From positions 3,286,001 to 3,350,000 of the forward strand of contig NC_064447.1 in the NCBI RefSeq assembly GCF_023343835.1: a DNA stretch of 64,000 bases, written 5' to 3'. The notes below the pieces were generated by a model, which saw only the letters and a program-made list of their open reading frames with translations, had not been told where the DNA came from and did no database searches. This stretch comes from Lagopus muta (taxonomy: Eukaryota; Chordata; Aves; Galliformes; Phasianidae). Made by a program: the position numbers and the translations under genes. Below, in pieces: positions 48,230-63,200 of this stretch (positions are counted from its first letter, which is position 1; each line of letters starts with the position of its first letter).

Positions 48230-51200
48230 GTATGGGGATTGCGGTCATGCAAGGGATGTGCAGAGCCCTGCTGTGCTGACAGCGTCGTCACTGGCAGCCC
48301 TGGCCAAGAGAAAGACAGTGCTGTGTGTGACAGGTCACTGGGATCAGTAACGGGCTGCCCCTTGAATGGGATATTGAGGGAAGGTGTGTTTCACTTTAGA
48401 TCAGTGGATGTGGCCATTTGTAGGGGGTAGATGTGAGAGTGAGGTATCTAAACAAGAATTCCTTCAAGGAACTGAAGAAGTGAGGGGCTTCTACAGGAAT
48501 ACCAACCTGAAAGTGCTGGAGTTCCTGCTAAAATGAGCAGGGAATTAATCTGACTTATGACTAGCCAAGATAATGACAGGCTGTCATCAGAAACAGCAAA
48601 GAAAGAACAGTTACTGGCAACACAAAGTTGTTAATAGCATGAGTGCAAGAAATTCACATATGAGGAGAAATAAGTGTTACTGAAGAGTGGTGGAGTAGAG
48701 ATGAAGTGACAGTTTATTTGGGACTTTGCAAAGCATGAGTAGAACACCCATGTTTCTGCTGGGAATAGGAGGAACAACAGGAATCTCTGCTTCAGAGTGG
48801 CAAAAACTCTTACATGTGGGTGAGATGACTGCTGGCTGCTCGTGACCTTGCTGCAGGGTAATAGGCTGCCTACACCAAAAGCAGGTCCATGAGTGGAGTG
48901 TGGTGTCTGGGTTCACAGAAATGGAAGGTTTTGCACCTTCCCTGGAGGGGTGTGCTTGTCTTAAAATGGCATTTATGTTCTTGGAAAAGCATGGACTGGC
49001 CTCTGCTGTTCTTTGATCCAAGGACTAAAATGGACTTCTGGCAGGTACACCTTCATCTTGATCTTCTGAAACCTTCATCTTGACTGCTAACCAAGAAATT
49101 GCGGTGCTTTTTGCAAGGATTAGAAGAGAACACAGGGTTTTAACTATATAGGTTGAAGCTTTCTGAATTGGTTAAGGCTTAGATGAATGTTCTTTTACCT
49201 GAAATCTCTAAATCCAGCTAGGCTTCTGGAGAGGCACTACGTACACACAACAGTGGAAGTTGGCACAGGTAATGTTTTCTGAAAGCAGTGTGTGGGAGTG
49301 CATACAGGCTCCCATGGCTTAAATTCTGAGTGTCTACGCATTGTTTTAACATAAAAACTTAAAAAAAAACCTTAATTAAAAAAAAAAAGATAAAAATTGA
49401 TAAAAATTACTGAAAGTTTTTATCTGTCTGGCTGGAAGGACTAGAGTTTCAAGCAATTAGAGATAGTGTCTGACCAGAGAAGCAGTCGGTTCACTGGCAA
49501 GTGAAGCAGAGGGGTAATCTGCTCAGTCTGTGTTTTAGAAAGGGGGTGGTATCTGCCAAGCTAATGGCAAATTCATGCAGAACAGCCTTGGGGCAGTTAG
49601 TAGGATGGGCTGAGAGCAGTCTGGTGATTTGTGTCAGGTTTGGCAGGTGACATTCAGCCAGGAGGTGCTAGGAGCTTTCAGACCTGAGTGCATGCAGACA
49701 ATTAGGTTATGAACAAAGCTGATGTGGCTTTCCCAGCTTGCTTAGCCTGTGCCAGGCAGCAACTGCAGCACAGACCCACCCACGACTCTCATAGTCTTTT
49801 AGTGCAGATGCAGAGCTATTTATAAAGCTAATTTCACTTGGCCCTGCTTGGTGTGCTTTACTTTACATTATGCAGTGGTCTAGGAGCTTGTGATCTCTGT
49901 TCCTTCTGGCTAGAAAAAAAGCCAGAAGGATGCAGGAACTCCTGTAACACACCCATCTGCAGATGGACATCAGTCTGTGGGCTAGGCTAGAGCCAGTCTG
50001 CACTGAAACTATAAAAAAAAAGCCTCTTCAGATGCCAAGTTCAAGTGCTGACTTCTCTGTTCTGCAGATCCAGTCCTGTTTCTTCACATTAGCCAGTCAT
50101 GAACTCAGTCCTTGTTAGGCTGCATGCACCCAGCTTGTGGCTTGGGCTGGGGGCAGAGGGGGGTTGTTGTGCTGCTGACTGAGTGGTTCACGCCCTGGCT
50201 GGCCCTGTAGATCATAGTTCTAATAATGCTGACTCCCCTTCTGCTTTCCTTTCCAGCCAACAAGACGCCAGGCCTTTCTACGAAGTGTGAGCATGCCTGC
50301 TGACAACAGCCGCGTGCCCTCCTTGCCTCATGAAGTGAGGAGACCGGTGCTACAACGACAAACCTCAATCACCCAGACCATCAAGAGGTGAGCTGCTGAG
50401 CTCCTGGAGCCTGGTTTAGTGGATTCTGCCATCCGTTGCTGTCCTTTTTTCATGGTCTTCTCGTTCTCCCATGGCCTGGCACTTTAAGTCATGCTGTCAA
50501 AATAGGATTGGGTTGTCTCCCTTGTTGCCTGTCATGAGGTTGAGGTAGAGGGTAGGTGCAGATAGATTCTCAATATATGAGCCTGATGGTGCTGTATAGC
50601 TTGCCTTCAATAAGTGAGGAGCAAAGTCCTGACAGAAAAATAGTGCTGATCAGAACAGTGAATGGTTCTTGCTGATCAGAGATAAGTTTTGATTGCCCTT
50701 GTGCCTGAAGAAGCTGGCTGTTTCAGGGCCTGATGTGTAGCTAGCAACATATGATGCTGTATCCACCAGGATCCCCAAGGCTTTTCTCCCAAGCTCCTTT
50801 CCAGCTGGGTGCCCCTAGCACGTGTTGGTATCTGGGGATGTTGCTCTCCAGGTGCAGGGCTTTGCACTTCTGCTTGTTGTCCTTCATGAGTTTCCTCCCA
50901 GCCCATTTTTTTCGTCCTGTCAGGGTCCCTCCAGATCAGAGCATGACCCTGTGGAGTATCCACCACTCCACAGGTTTGTGTCATCTGCAGACATGCTGAG
51001 GGTACACTGTCCTGTTGTCCAGATCATTAATGAAGTTATTAAATGGGATTGAACCCACTAACCCTTGGAATACACTGCTAGTCACTGGCTTCCAGCTAGA
51101 CTTAGTGCCACTGCTCACCACACTCTGGGCAAAGTCATTCAAACATTTATTTATCCACCTTATTGCCTATCCAGCCCTCAACATGGCCTGAAATCAGGCC

Positions 51201-54200
51201 TCTGCAAGTCTTTGTGCCAGGACAGTTAGACAAGAGCCTGTTAAGGTTGACAGGATATCCTGGGAGGATGCTGTAGGGGCCTTGATAACAAGCACTGTAT
51301 GGAAGGGCCAGGGCAGCCTTCTCCCCCATAAGTCCTTACAGACAGGGCACATGGAGCTACAGTGAGCAAAAGAGGGCTGGACAGTGATGGTGAAGCTCCT
51401 GGATACCAAGGGAGATGCCAGTGTCCTACTTAGCATCAAGCACATGTGGCTGGTGTACTGACAGACACGTGTCATGTCCTCCATGCCTGTATGCAATGGC
51501 AGTGTTGGGGACCAGCTGGTGGCAGCATCCGTGCCTGTGCCTAACAGGCTGGGTAGCAGTTTTGTAATCCTGAGTGCAGGGGGTTGATGCCATTCTGCAG
51601 TGCAGAGTTTTCTCACGCAGGCTGTTGTACAGCATGAAGAGCAGCCAAGACTCTGTCCAGGAGGAATTGCAGCTTGTACATGGTTTTTGCAGTGCACTGT
51701 GGAATGCAGGTAGGAAGGCAGGCGCAGCAGTGGGAAAGACTGCGTGAGAGGCAGAATTACAGGAAATGTGAGAGACGTGGAACTAGCAGTAAAAGTGTGA
51801 AATAAATGGATCAGAAACAAAGACAGGGAATTGGAAAGTACTGAGGATAGCCTAAAAACCAGTGCTGTGAACAGCAGAGGTAGGTGTGCAGTAAAGAACT
51901 GCAGACCATATATCCATAAGGGTGTCACTGGGATTTATTTTGTGAGTCCAGGGAGGCTGTCTTCTGGGTTTGTTGCTTAATGCAGCTCCTGTTAAACACA
52001 GAATGTGAAACTGTTCTAGCAGCAGGACTCCATCCCTTCCTTTTCATGGGGCTTGCAGGACACGCATCAAGTATGTGCCTAAAGTCAACTGCGTGTGGTC
52101 CAGAACATAGGGCCATAGGAGTGATTCAGCTGTTTGAGTGTTGGCATCTAACACTGTTTCCGGTCTCCTACAGTGTCCAAAATGTCCAGACAAGGCAGCA
52201 GATGCAGCACAGATCCTTGTGCCTGAGGTGACACCCTGCCAGGGTCACCCAGAATGGCTCCAGGACACTGAGTGGCATCAAACACCTGTATCCAAAGAGA
52301 TCATATCTCAGCTTGCTGACACCTCTGGTGTTTCACTCTGTGCTGTCCAAAGCCATCTTGTGAGATCTGCAGTTGTATGTCTGGGCTGAAGAAGGCGGAT
52401 TAAAGAGGTCTGGGGGTGGCAGGGGATCGAAGCATCCGTGGTGTCATCAAGACCAATGGGAGATGTACATCAGAGTGCAGATGCACCGATGGGATTCAGC
52501 AACCTCCTGGATCCTGCTGTCACGTGCATTGTGGCACAATTGCTGCTGATTGGGGTTGAATAAAGAGATGGGGAAATGTTAGACATAGGTTGCTGCCTGC
52601 CTCCACAGCCCAGCGGGCTCTTTCCGTTCAGCTTTCTTTTCTTTGCAGCAGACAGGTACGGTTTCAAAGGAGTCAGACCCTGCCTGTTCAGGGGAACCGG
52701 GTGGGCAGGAGTTCCCTGAGAAAGCGGCAGTCCCTGCCCCGATCGTTTTTCAGGTACTGGTAGAACTGAGTGTGCAACCCACCCTGCATGTGTGTGCAAG
52801 GGCTATTGTGAACTGCACCGATTCTGGCTGTTGCTGAGACCACGTTGCCTTCCAAGGCCTGACCAGGAGGCCTGCAAATGGATGGGAGTGAGAAAGTTCC
52901 CGTGTGCATCTAACAGAAAACAATGGTCACTCCTACTAAATATCTAGGCAGATGTCAATAAATAGCATGGGACTAACAAACTGCCCACTCTCCAGCCTCA
53001 CTTCTTTCTGTTTTTCCTAACAAGCTGACAACCTCCTGGTGTTCACCATAACTGCAGAATTGCTCTGGGGCAGCCGCCATGCAGCCTGTCCTTGCTAGCT
53101 TTAATGCAACATGTGAAATACACGTATCTTGGTCTCAAAGCCTTCTTGGAGCAGAAGAGGAAAGAGAGAAAATTGCACCAAACAGATGTGGTTTGAATGA
53201 AGCTCAGAGTTGGTGAATTCAGTATAGCATCCACCCTTTTCCTGTCGACATCATGAATTTTCTAATCCTAGCGTGACTGGCTTCTCTTTGAGGTGGAGAT
53301 CTTTGTTTACGTAGCACTGATGAGATGTGCCCTGGACTCCTGGAGTAGCTCAACAGCCCATCAACCACTACCCCCAGACTAGAACTCAGTGAACTTTTGA
53401 ATGAGACAGACATGGTGACTTTGTGTTTATCAGGGACTGGACCCAATGCCCAGATGTTCCTTCCCGTCCTACCTTCCTCATCACTACCGTTGCCAGGTGC
53501 CACTTTGATGCTGTGTTTGCATTTACAACTGCTGGTCTTTGGACTTCAGCTTTCAGGGCTGCTTAGCTTAAATTGATAGAAGAACCTGCCCTTGTACTGA
53601 TTCATTGCTTGCTAGTTCTGCAGGATCTGTAGCAGATGATGGGGCTCCCTGGCTGGACATCCCTGGCTCTCATTGTTTCTCCAGAGTGCTCCAAATGCTC
53701 TAAACTCAGTTTATAAGGTTCTCCTGGACTGTCTTGTGTATGATCAGAGAATGGGACAGATCCCTATCCTAGCCCTGGGCCAGCAGTGGTTGCAGGCAGT
53801 TTGGGAGTGATACTTGCTGTGCAGAGCAGCTGTGGCAGTGCTTGTCCTTCCACACTTAATGGGAATGCAGTTCCACGGAGCTCTGAAGCACAGCTCTTTG
53901 CAGTGTTCATCAGCAGGCTAATAGTGGCCCCGTGTATAGGCTTGTCACCCAGGGTCACCTTGGTGTCCAAATATTGGTAATGAAAGTTGGAAGTTGTGTT
54001 ACAAGAATGTCTTGTGATGTGTGTTGTGCCTGCGCATCTGCACAGCTGGTGCATTGTGCCTGTCTGTAGACTCGGTTCAGGAGTTGCAGGACAGGCTCTG
54101 ACCCCAGGCCTGTCTGCTCTGAGCTGGGACAAAGACTGCTGTGGGTCAGTGACAGCAGAGCAGTGCTTTGAGACCTGCATAGCCCCTTCTCTGAGGGATG

Positions 54201-57200
54201 GCACCCAGTGACTAGCTGAAGAGTTCTGGAAAGGTTTGGCTCAGCGAGGGCAGGTAAGGCTGGCAGTGGCTCACTTGATTTTGTGCCTGCTGGAGGGCCT
54301 GTTCTGGGTCGCTGGGAGAATAACAGTGCTTTTGGCAATGGTTGGTGGTTTGCATCTGCAAGTGTGAGCTGGAAAGCCTGCTTTGAATTCACATCTTTTT
54401 ACATAGTGGCAGGATGTCCTCAGTTGCTGGTTGATGATACGTATCTTTGTTCTGCAGGGTGCAGTAAGTAAAGCACAGGATTTAGTTTCCTGTCTCTGGT
54501 GCTCTGACTCAGTTCAGCAGTGTGACCTAGTTCTAGATGTAACCCTCTTTTTATGTTAGTGTATGTTTTGATACTCCTTTTGTGATTTGTGAGGTCTTCC
54601 TTCTCAGCAACTGGAAATCCTACCTGTAAGCAGTGGCCTGAGGTGAGATTTTTGGGTTTGGCTTGGAAGGGTTTTCAGGTTTCAACACCTGGGCCAGCTG
54701 TGTGCTGATGCAACTCGCCATCTTCTAGTGCAGGATTAGCCACAGTGGGAGAGGGCTGGCAGGGCTGTGACAATATTTAGCTTCTCCTGCAGTATTTGAA
54801 GACTGTTACTCTAACTTACACCTATTCCTCTGCCTTCCTTAGTGTTTTGCTTCTGACCCAATGCTCTTCCACAACAGCAGCCACTTGGCAGCAAACCTGC
54901 TTTGTGGCTGCAGCCCTGTGCTCCTGCTTCTGCCACCAGCAGCTCAGAGCTGTGTGTGCCTGCTTCAGGAGAGGGCAGGACCACAGCAAGCATTTGCCAT
55001 TGATGTTACTTGTGAGCAGGATGGGAATCCTGCAGCATGAGATGGATGAATTTGGGGATGTTCTGGGGGTGTGGTGGGAGGCTGGGAGAGAATAATGAAT
55101 TCTACTGGCCATTGGGAAAAGCTACAGAGAACAACTGCAGCCCTACAGTGGGGACCTATAGCTGGCCTGAAGATGGTAAGTGTTTTCTGTGAGTGTCTTT
55201 TAGAGGGGAAAAAAAAACATTTCACAAGTTCTCTGAATTTCTGTTCCATCTCCTCTTTTTTCTTTATAGAAAAATTCAGAATTAACTGTTCTTTACTTAC
55301 ATTGAAGTTGTTGTTGTTGTCTTACGAGGGAAAAGAGTGCTGTTGATGGTTAAACATTTCTGACCAAGACCTGTCAGGTTGCTGAAACTGGCTGAGGACA
55401 GGCTCTGAGATGCTCGTGGGGGGAAATTCTGCCTACATCTGGATTGGGGTTGGCTGGAAGTGACTATTGTGGGTTTTATCTTTTCATTTGCATAATCCCA
55501 GTGAACGTGATGCTCCTGTTTTACCTATATGCTGGCATTTTTCAGAGGCACAGCTGACTGGTTTGGAGTAAGCAAAGACAGTGATGCTACACAGAAATGG
55601 CAGAGAAAGAGCCTTCGCCACTGCAGCCTGCGGTATGGGAAGCTGAAACCTCAGGTCATCCGGGAAATGGACTTGCCCAGTCAGGACAATATTTCTCTAA
55701 CAAGCACAGAAACCCCCCCTCCACTGTATGTTGGGCCCTGCCAGCTGGGCATGCAGAAGGTGAGTACCCTGGGACAGTCAAGGCTATCATGAGCTTCCTG
55801 CACAGTGTCTTCACCATTTTTAACCCATTTGTGGGCTTAATTCTGCCTAAATGTGTCTCGTCCAATGGGTTACAGTCAGTGACTCAATGTGGTGTCTATT
55901 GAGTCTGTACTGGGGCTGGTACTACTTACTATTTTAATCAGTGACATAGATAGTGGGGTTAAGTGCAACCTCTGCAAGTTTGCAGATGACCCTAAGCAGG
56001 GCAGTAAAGTTGATAGAAGGGTGCCATCCAGAGGGACCTTGACAGGTTTGAGGAGTTGTCTCATGTGAATTTCATGAGGTCCAGCAAGGCCGAATACAAG
56101 GTGCTGTACCTGAGCTGGGGCACTCCTCTGTGTAAATACAGACTGGGTGATGAATGGGTTGAGAGCAGTCCTGCAAAGAAGGACTTTGGGGTACTGGTGA
56201 ATGAAAAGCTCATGTAAGCCAGTAGTGCATGCTTGCAGTCCAAAAAGCCAACTGTATCTTCAGCATCAAAATAAATGTGGCCAGCAGAGCAAGAGAGGTC
56301 CACTCTGCTCCACTCTTCTGATAACCACCTGAGTACTGCAACCAGTTCTGTGGCTCCCAGCACGAGACAGACGGGGACTTGCTGGAGAGGGTCGAGAGGA
56401 TGCCACAGAAATGTTCAGAGGGCTGAAGCAGCTCTCCTACAAAAACTGTCTCAAAGGCTCAGAGAGTTGTGGTTGTTTGGCCTGGAGAAGAAAAGGCTCC
56501 AGGTAAACCTTATTGCTGCCTTTCAACACTGAGAGGGGGCTTGTAAGAAAGACAGAGAAAGTCATTACTGGAATCTGTAGTGACACAGGATTTGTACTGA
56601 CAGAACAAGGAGCAGTGGTTACAAACTGAAAACTTGATTATGTTATGGGACTTGGAAAAGCATATCATGCATCAGCTGCACCACAGCTCCGCTTACGAGT
56701 CCTCAGAAATTGGTTTGGGTGCCTGCAAAGGGTATCTGGTAGCCCTTCGAGTGCAGTCCTAGGGGGCCAGGACCCTGTCAGTCACATTCGGTTACCAACA
56801 CCTTAGAAGTAACCCATAATATTCTAGCAAAGGAAGGACTCCTTGCTCCACTCAGCACCTTAATCCATACAGTATTAGGGTATCAGTGAACACCACTGCA
56901 GTGTGGGTAAGTGTGAAATGAATTTCTTCCAAACCAAGTTGATCTGTGACCCAAAGCCTGGCTGCGTTCCTGATACAGGAGAATATTGTGTCTTTCAATC
57001 CAGTCTCACCTTGTTGAACGCTTTGGTCACAGGATACTGAGAAATGTTGTTGGGCTCTACGTGGACTACATTCAGTCAGAACTTGGTTTCAGTAGGTGTA
57101 ACTCCATAAAGCTTCCTATTGAGTGTGCAACTGTGGATTAAAAAAGGCTCATAAAACATTAGGATAAAGTACAGAAGTCATAAAGAAACCACAGCTGTGA

Positions 57201-60200
57201 TGATGTAAGGACAGAGGAAGGGTTTGTAGCTGAAGGCAGTGTTTTCATTAGGTTGATTCGTGTGTTTGGCAGCTTTGGTCTGAAGAGTCCCAGAGAAGGG
57301 CTTGTAGCTCCTGGAAGCTTGCCTGCTTTATCCAGCTGTTAGGATTAGCAGAAACAGATGTAAATATACAGTTAAGCTCCACCAGGATACTGCTTAAATC
57401 CAGAGCTGTACACCAACAGAAAGGAAACTAGCTCTTGAAAGAGCCTGGCTCTGTTGAGGGATTTCTCCAAGTCATGGTCAGATATCACGTTCTCTGACTG
57501 CAGACTTCTCTGTCACAGGAGATGAATGAATCCAAGAGCTTAGAAAGGGCTGAAGGAGCTTTGAAGCTGTCATTTGAACATCAGAAATGTTGAGGATGAA
57601 AGTAATCAATACCAACTAAAACCCCCCAAAACAACGACAAACAAAATAAATGAGGAGGACTTTGAGGACTTGAGCTTGGGACTCGAAAGTTATTTCCTAT
57701 CTCCCTAATGTAGAATTGATTGGTGTTTTTTTCGGCCTGGTTCTTGGCTGGCCACTGTCCTGGTCTCAAGAGGAGATGATGGAGGCTTGAAAAGAGGAGA
57801 GCTTGGTAGGCCAATGTTGGGGGGTGGCTGTACTTATGGGTGGGCTTCTTCTCTGGCAGATCATAGACCCTTTGGCCCGCGGCCGAGCTTTCCGAATGGC
57901 TGACGACAGTGATGGCTACAGCATCCCCCACACCCCCATCACGCCAGGTGCCACGTCACTCTGCTCCTTCACCAGCTCACGCTCGGGCTTCAATCGCCTC
58001 CCGCGACGGCGGAAACGGGAATCTGTTGCCAAAATGAGCTTCCGAGCAGCTGCGGCTCTGGTGAAGGTATTGTATGTGGGAGGGCAGGGATCAGGGTGGC
58101 AGCAGGATGCGGCCCTGCCCTGGAAGAGGAGTGGGAGGGAAGGAGCTGTCTTTTGTAGGAAAAAGCACTTTCTGTGAGTAGAGAAAGTGAAGGAGAGCAG
58201 TGGTGGAGGAGAAGAAACCAGGACAGGTCCTCTCTTATTTCAGCTGTTTGTCTACCAGACAGGATGTGCAAGAAGCAAGGATGCTGGCTGGTTTGTGGCG
58301 TAGGTCTTGCTTGCTGTTTATCAGCTGTGGGGCTTTGATTTCCACAGGCAGCAGCTTTAGAAGATTCCAGCAGGTCTGGTTACGCTGGGACCTCTGGGTG
58401 GTCTGTCTGCATCGCTCATGGCAGAGTAGCAGTGCCTGAGCCTCTTGCTATGCAAGGCTCTTTTCTGGGTCTCGTAGGGGTCATGTATGAGTGACCTTTT
58501 TGCTCTGTGACTGCTGTTCAGCCATTGTGCAATGTGTGGTAGCATGTTGCAAGCCTTTTTGGGAGATGGGATCAAGAAGTGGGGTAGCACTAGGATTTAT
58601 CACCTGGAAGGTGCTGCACATCAGTAGGACTGTTGAGTTTGATGGGTCAGTGTGATAGGGTCAGCACATGGGCTCCCTGTGTGCAGCCCAGGGTGACACT
58701 GCATGGGCCTGGGGCTGGGGTGTCTGGCAGTAACTTGATGCCACCCTGTCTGTCTGCAGGGTCGCTCTGTGAAGGACAGCACACTGAGGAGAGCTCAGCG
58801 GCGCAGCTTCACCCCAGCAAGTTTCATGGAGGAGGATACAGTGGATTTTCCAGATGAGCTCGACACTTCTTTCTTTGCTCGGGTGAGGGGCAGGGCAGTG
58901 GCATGGTACTGGCTCCAGAGACATTGCAAGACTGCAGCTCTGGCAGGGCTGTGTGCTGCAGTGTGCTGCTGGTGTCTCAAATGTGATGCCTCCTCCTTCT
59001 GATGGGACTTCTGTGTCTTTGCCCAGGAAGGAGTCCTTCATGAGGAGCTCTCTACTTACCCGGATGAGGTGTTTGAGTCGCCATCAGAAGCTGCGGTCAA
59101 AGATACTGAAGTGAAACCTTTAGACCAGACGGATCTCACAGGAGGTGCCTTGGACAAAAATGAGCTTGAAAGAAGCCACTTGCTACTGTAAGTATTTTCT
59201 TGTAAGGTGCCAAAGCTTAACACGGGATGGTGGCCTGCCCATTCAGAGTGGAATCTTTGGTGCTGGGCAGCTGCTGGGGCAAGACCATTGCTCCTTCATG
59301 AGGGAAGTTGGGATCTTAGTGCCATGGGTGTTTGGAACAGAGATCAAAGAGCAGAGCAGTGATGGGATTTCTGTAAGCCCTGCATGCTTCTCTTGATGTT
59401 TTGGATGAGAGTCCTCCTGCCTCAGCAACCCCTGAAAGGTGGCTCTGAGGCCACCTCTCCAGCAGCTTCCTGATGTGATGTGCTTTTGAGGCTGTATGGT
59501 GGCTTGGGGAAACAAAAGACGCTTTAAGCCAGCTGTGAAGATGCTGAAGGCCCAGCCTTCAGCTGTGGAGAATACAACAAAGAAGGCTGTTGCCGTTCCC
59601 AGTCACCAGGAACTGTTGAGAAGAGTGGAGTGAAGCATTGCTGAGTGTCAAGCTGAGCTACATTCCTCACTTGAAACCAGAGAAAGGTGTGGCACTGATG
59701 CTGAAAGCCCTGCAAATATGTGGGTGGTACTGTACTGTATGCCTAGATTTTTTCCACCTGAGTAACTGGTACTGAGTAATTGCTCGGTGTCGCTTCCGAG
59801 TTAGCTCTGACTTAGCTGGCAGCTCACCCCAGCAGAGAGCAGTGCTGGGTGTGAACATGTAGCAGACAGGGAGGTCCTTGTTGTGGTTCTGCTGCTCGCA
59901 GCCCATCTTGCTGTGTTGGAGTTTTCCCTTCAAGTGTTTCCAAGAACCTGACTCAGTCTTAACAAAAGTGGAAGCAGCAAATGGTGGGAGCTTGTTGTCT
60001 CTCCACTGAGATGGTCTCAGTCTTTTTGGCTCCATTTGGATTTTCTCAAATCTACATTCCTTTCCCACTTAGAGAACTGCTATCAGAATTGCAGTCAGTT
60101 GTCCTTTTAGGTGGCCAGGTGTTTGTTTTGGCATAGGCTGATAGTCCAATGTGAAAATACGGGGATGTCCATTACACAAAAATCATTTGAACCTCATCCT

Positions 60201-63200
60201 ATTGCTTGTCCATACTTCAAAGCTCTCTTAACTTCACCAAGGCACTCTGGTTATCTTTCAAAAAAAAATATGGTTTCTGTGACCACTTTTGACACCCCCT
60301 ATCTTTGTGCAGAGTTGGTCACCCAGGAAGCCACAGGAGGTTTCTGTTAACTAGAGACCTGCCGAGGACACGTGCCTACCACAGTTCCAGGCAGTGGGAA
60401 AGGGGGAAAAAACAGGCAGTTCTCAGTGCTGTGTACCTTGTTTGTAGACTGCTTGTTAAGAGCAGTGAAATAAAAAAAACACCTGAAGATGCCCAGAGCA
60501 GGGCATCTGCTGTTCATCAGCAGCTTGTGCAGTTTTCATTCATTTCATACTCTATTTTGGTAAGAAGGCGTTCTGCTGGACAGGGATTTTTATTGTGTTG
60601 TTGGAGCCTGGTTTTGTTCTTCTCCTGAGAAATTCATGCATCAGTGCAAATAAAGGGACGAATGGAAGACAAGTTGAGAGAAGTAACTGGCTTGGTTTTA
60701 GTTCCTGCTCTTCTCTGAGTGGTTTAACGAGCATGAGGTTCGACTGGTCAGTCTAATCACGGTAAAGTGCTTCAAGGTTGGGATTTCCACTGTGGGGCTA
60801 AACTGCACTTCCATTTCGTGGGAGAGAATGGAGTGAGGGGAATGAAGCAGAGGAAGAAACAGATGTGTATGAGTGTTAGCTGCCTAATAAGTCAGCTGAT
60901 CCTGGAGATGCTGAGGGTATAGCACATGGCTTCCATTTCTTGCTGTTCATTTTGGATCAGAAAAGAATTAAGGCTAAAGTTGAGGTTGTTGGAGGTGGTC
61001 ACAACCACAGGATGCCGTTCTTGTTCTCTGCTGCAGTGTCAATGCTGGGAGGCTGGAAGTCGTGTCTTCCCAGAATGAGTTGCTCAGTGACACCCAGCCT
61101 CCCCATTTTAATCCATTGCTGACAAAAAAATCCTAAAGAAGGAAACCACCGTTGTTCCACTTTTTATTCCAGTCCACTGGAGCGAGGCTGGAGGAAACAG
61201 AAGGACGGGGGCCTGGCACAACCCAAAGTCCGATTGCGGCAGGAGGTGGTGAGCGTCAGCCCGCAGAAGCGAGGGCAGCGCATCGCCGTGCCGGTCAGGA
61301 AGCTTTTCGCCAAGGAGAAGCGGCCGTACGGCCTGGGGATGGTGGGGAAGCTGACAAACCGGACCTACCGCAAGCGCATCGACAGCTATGTGAAGCGGCA
61401 GATTGAGGACATGGACGATCACAGGTGAGAGCTGAATCGTGGCTGGGGTTCCAATAAAACACCGGGCACTGGGAGCACGGCCTGCTCCTCCTGCTGGGCA
61501 TCTGCACCTCATCCCCACCGCTGCTGTCTTGTGATGAACAGGAAGGCTCAGGTATTCTTGCTTCTGATTGTTTCCATAAACTCAGTATTTCAGATGCGTG
61601 ACGCATTTTGGCATTAGGCTTTTGTATTCATGGATGCTTTTCTTAGCAAAAAGTGGTTTGCCCAGTGTTTAGGGGAGTCAGTAAACAGAGGCTGTCTGCT
61701 GGCAAGATTCTTGCCTCCAGTCATGTATGCCCCAGGTGATCTTGGTCCTGTCCCCAGAGTCTGCCAGGGTTCCTAGGGAAAGAAAGCAGCTTTTCTCCTT
61801 GCTCTGTGAGTAGATGTAACACGAAGTGTTACAAGATGCAGTTCAGTAGCTTAGTGGGTAGTAATGGTGATAGGACTATTTATTACTAGTTGGACTAGAT
61901 GATTTTGTAGGTCCTTTCCAACCTTGTGATTCTGTGATTCTGTGCCTGGATTTCTGCCTCTGATCTTTTCCCTTTCCCTCCATCCAGGCCCTTCTTCACA
62001 TACTGGGTCACCTTTGTGCATTCGCTCATCACCATCCTTGCTGTGTGCATCTACGGCATTGCCCCTGTGGGGTTCTCACAACATGAAACTGTTGATTCAG
62101 TAAGTAAATCACCCTGACTTGCCTGACTTGGAGTGTGATTGTGTCACAGCTCTCAGCTCAATGGCCACTGAGGGCCACACCAGGTATCCAGGGCCTGCCT
62201 GAGCCCACGTGCTTCCTGCTTTCCCTCCTGCAGTCACATTGCTCTTGACATTGAGCTCTATCAGGTGGGCATTTGGTACAAAGTACAGTGGGCTCCTGGC
62301 AGGTTCTGGTTGCAAATATGCTGGGAGTCCTTTTTAGCAACTTGTTCCCCTCCTGGTGGTGACCAAAAGGGTGTTCATGGTGGGGAAATATTTCAAACCT
62401 CAGTTAAGTTTTTGTAACAGCTGCAAGATTTTGCTTCTGCCAGGAGCAAAATGGACCTGTCTGACTTTGTGAGCTGATCTTGAAGCTACTTGTAGGCCTT
62501 CCCACTTGTTGTCAAATGTCTCTCTGAGGTGCATATCTCTATAGCACCATATTCCTGCTCCAAGCAGAGGATGCCCAAGGTTACTTCTCACCTACAAGTC
62601 TGATGGCTTTCACAACACTGTCACCAGCATCTGGACCTGTGTTGCTGACAGCTGCTGCTTGTGTTGCTGCGCTGTGTGAAGCTTTATACAGGATTTCAGC
62701 CATCCTGGGAGAATGTGAAGTAGCCAGGTGGACATCTTCAGAGGAGTCATTTAATAAAGATGCCCAGACCTGCCCTCCTACAAGAGACCAGTTTGAGAGA
62801 GCTGTGTAGCCAGTCACCTGCTGTGGGGATTTCTGCTCCTTCTGGGAGCTGTTTTCATCAGTCCCTGCCCCTTGCTCATGGTACTCTCACTTCCTCTCCT
62901 TGCAGGTTTTGCGAAACAGAGGGGTTTATGAAAATGTCAAATATGTTCAGCAGGAAAACTTCTGGATCGGCCCCAGTTCAGTGAGTGTTATCATCTGGGG
63001 CTGGCAGGGGGCAACGTGCAGCAGCCAGATCTCCCCAGGGACCTCGGCCCTCCACTGCTTGGGACCTGGTGCTAGCAGCTCTCATCAGCTGGGCTTCTCA
63101 CAGGGCTCTGCTGTCCTTGGCAGGGTGCAGCAGTGCTCCTGCCCCAACTGCCCTGCTGAATGGTTTGCTGGGAGCTGGGGATGAGCCTTGGCACTCCTTC

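Noticed and set aside
51194-51928. 244-codon minus-strand open frame in an RHBDF1 intron
   Set aside because: Its C-terminal part runs into a broken CR1 copy, and the upstream part has no recognisable domain, start context or splice sites. CR1 ORF2 motifs expected upstream are absent.
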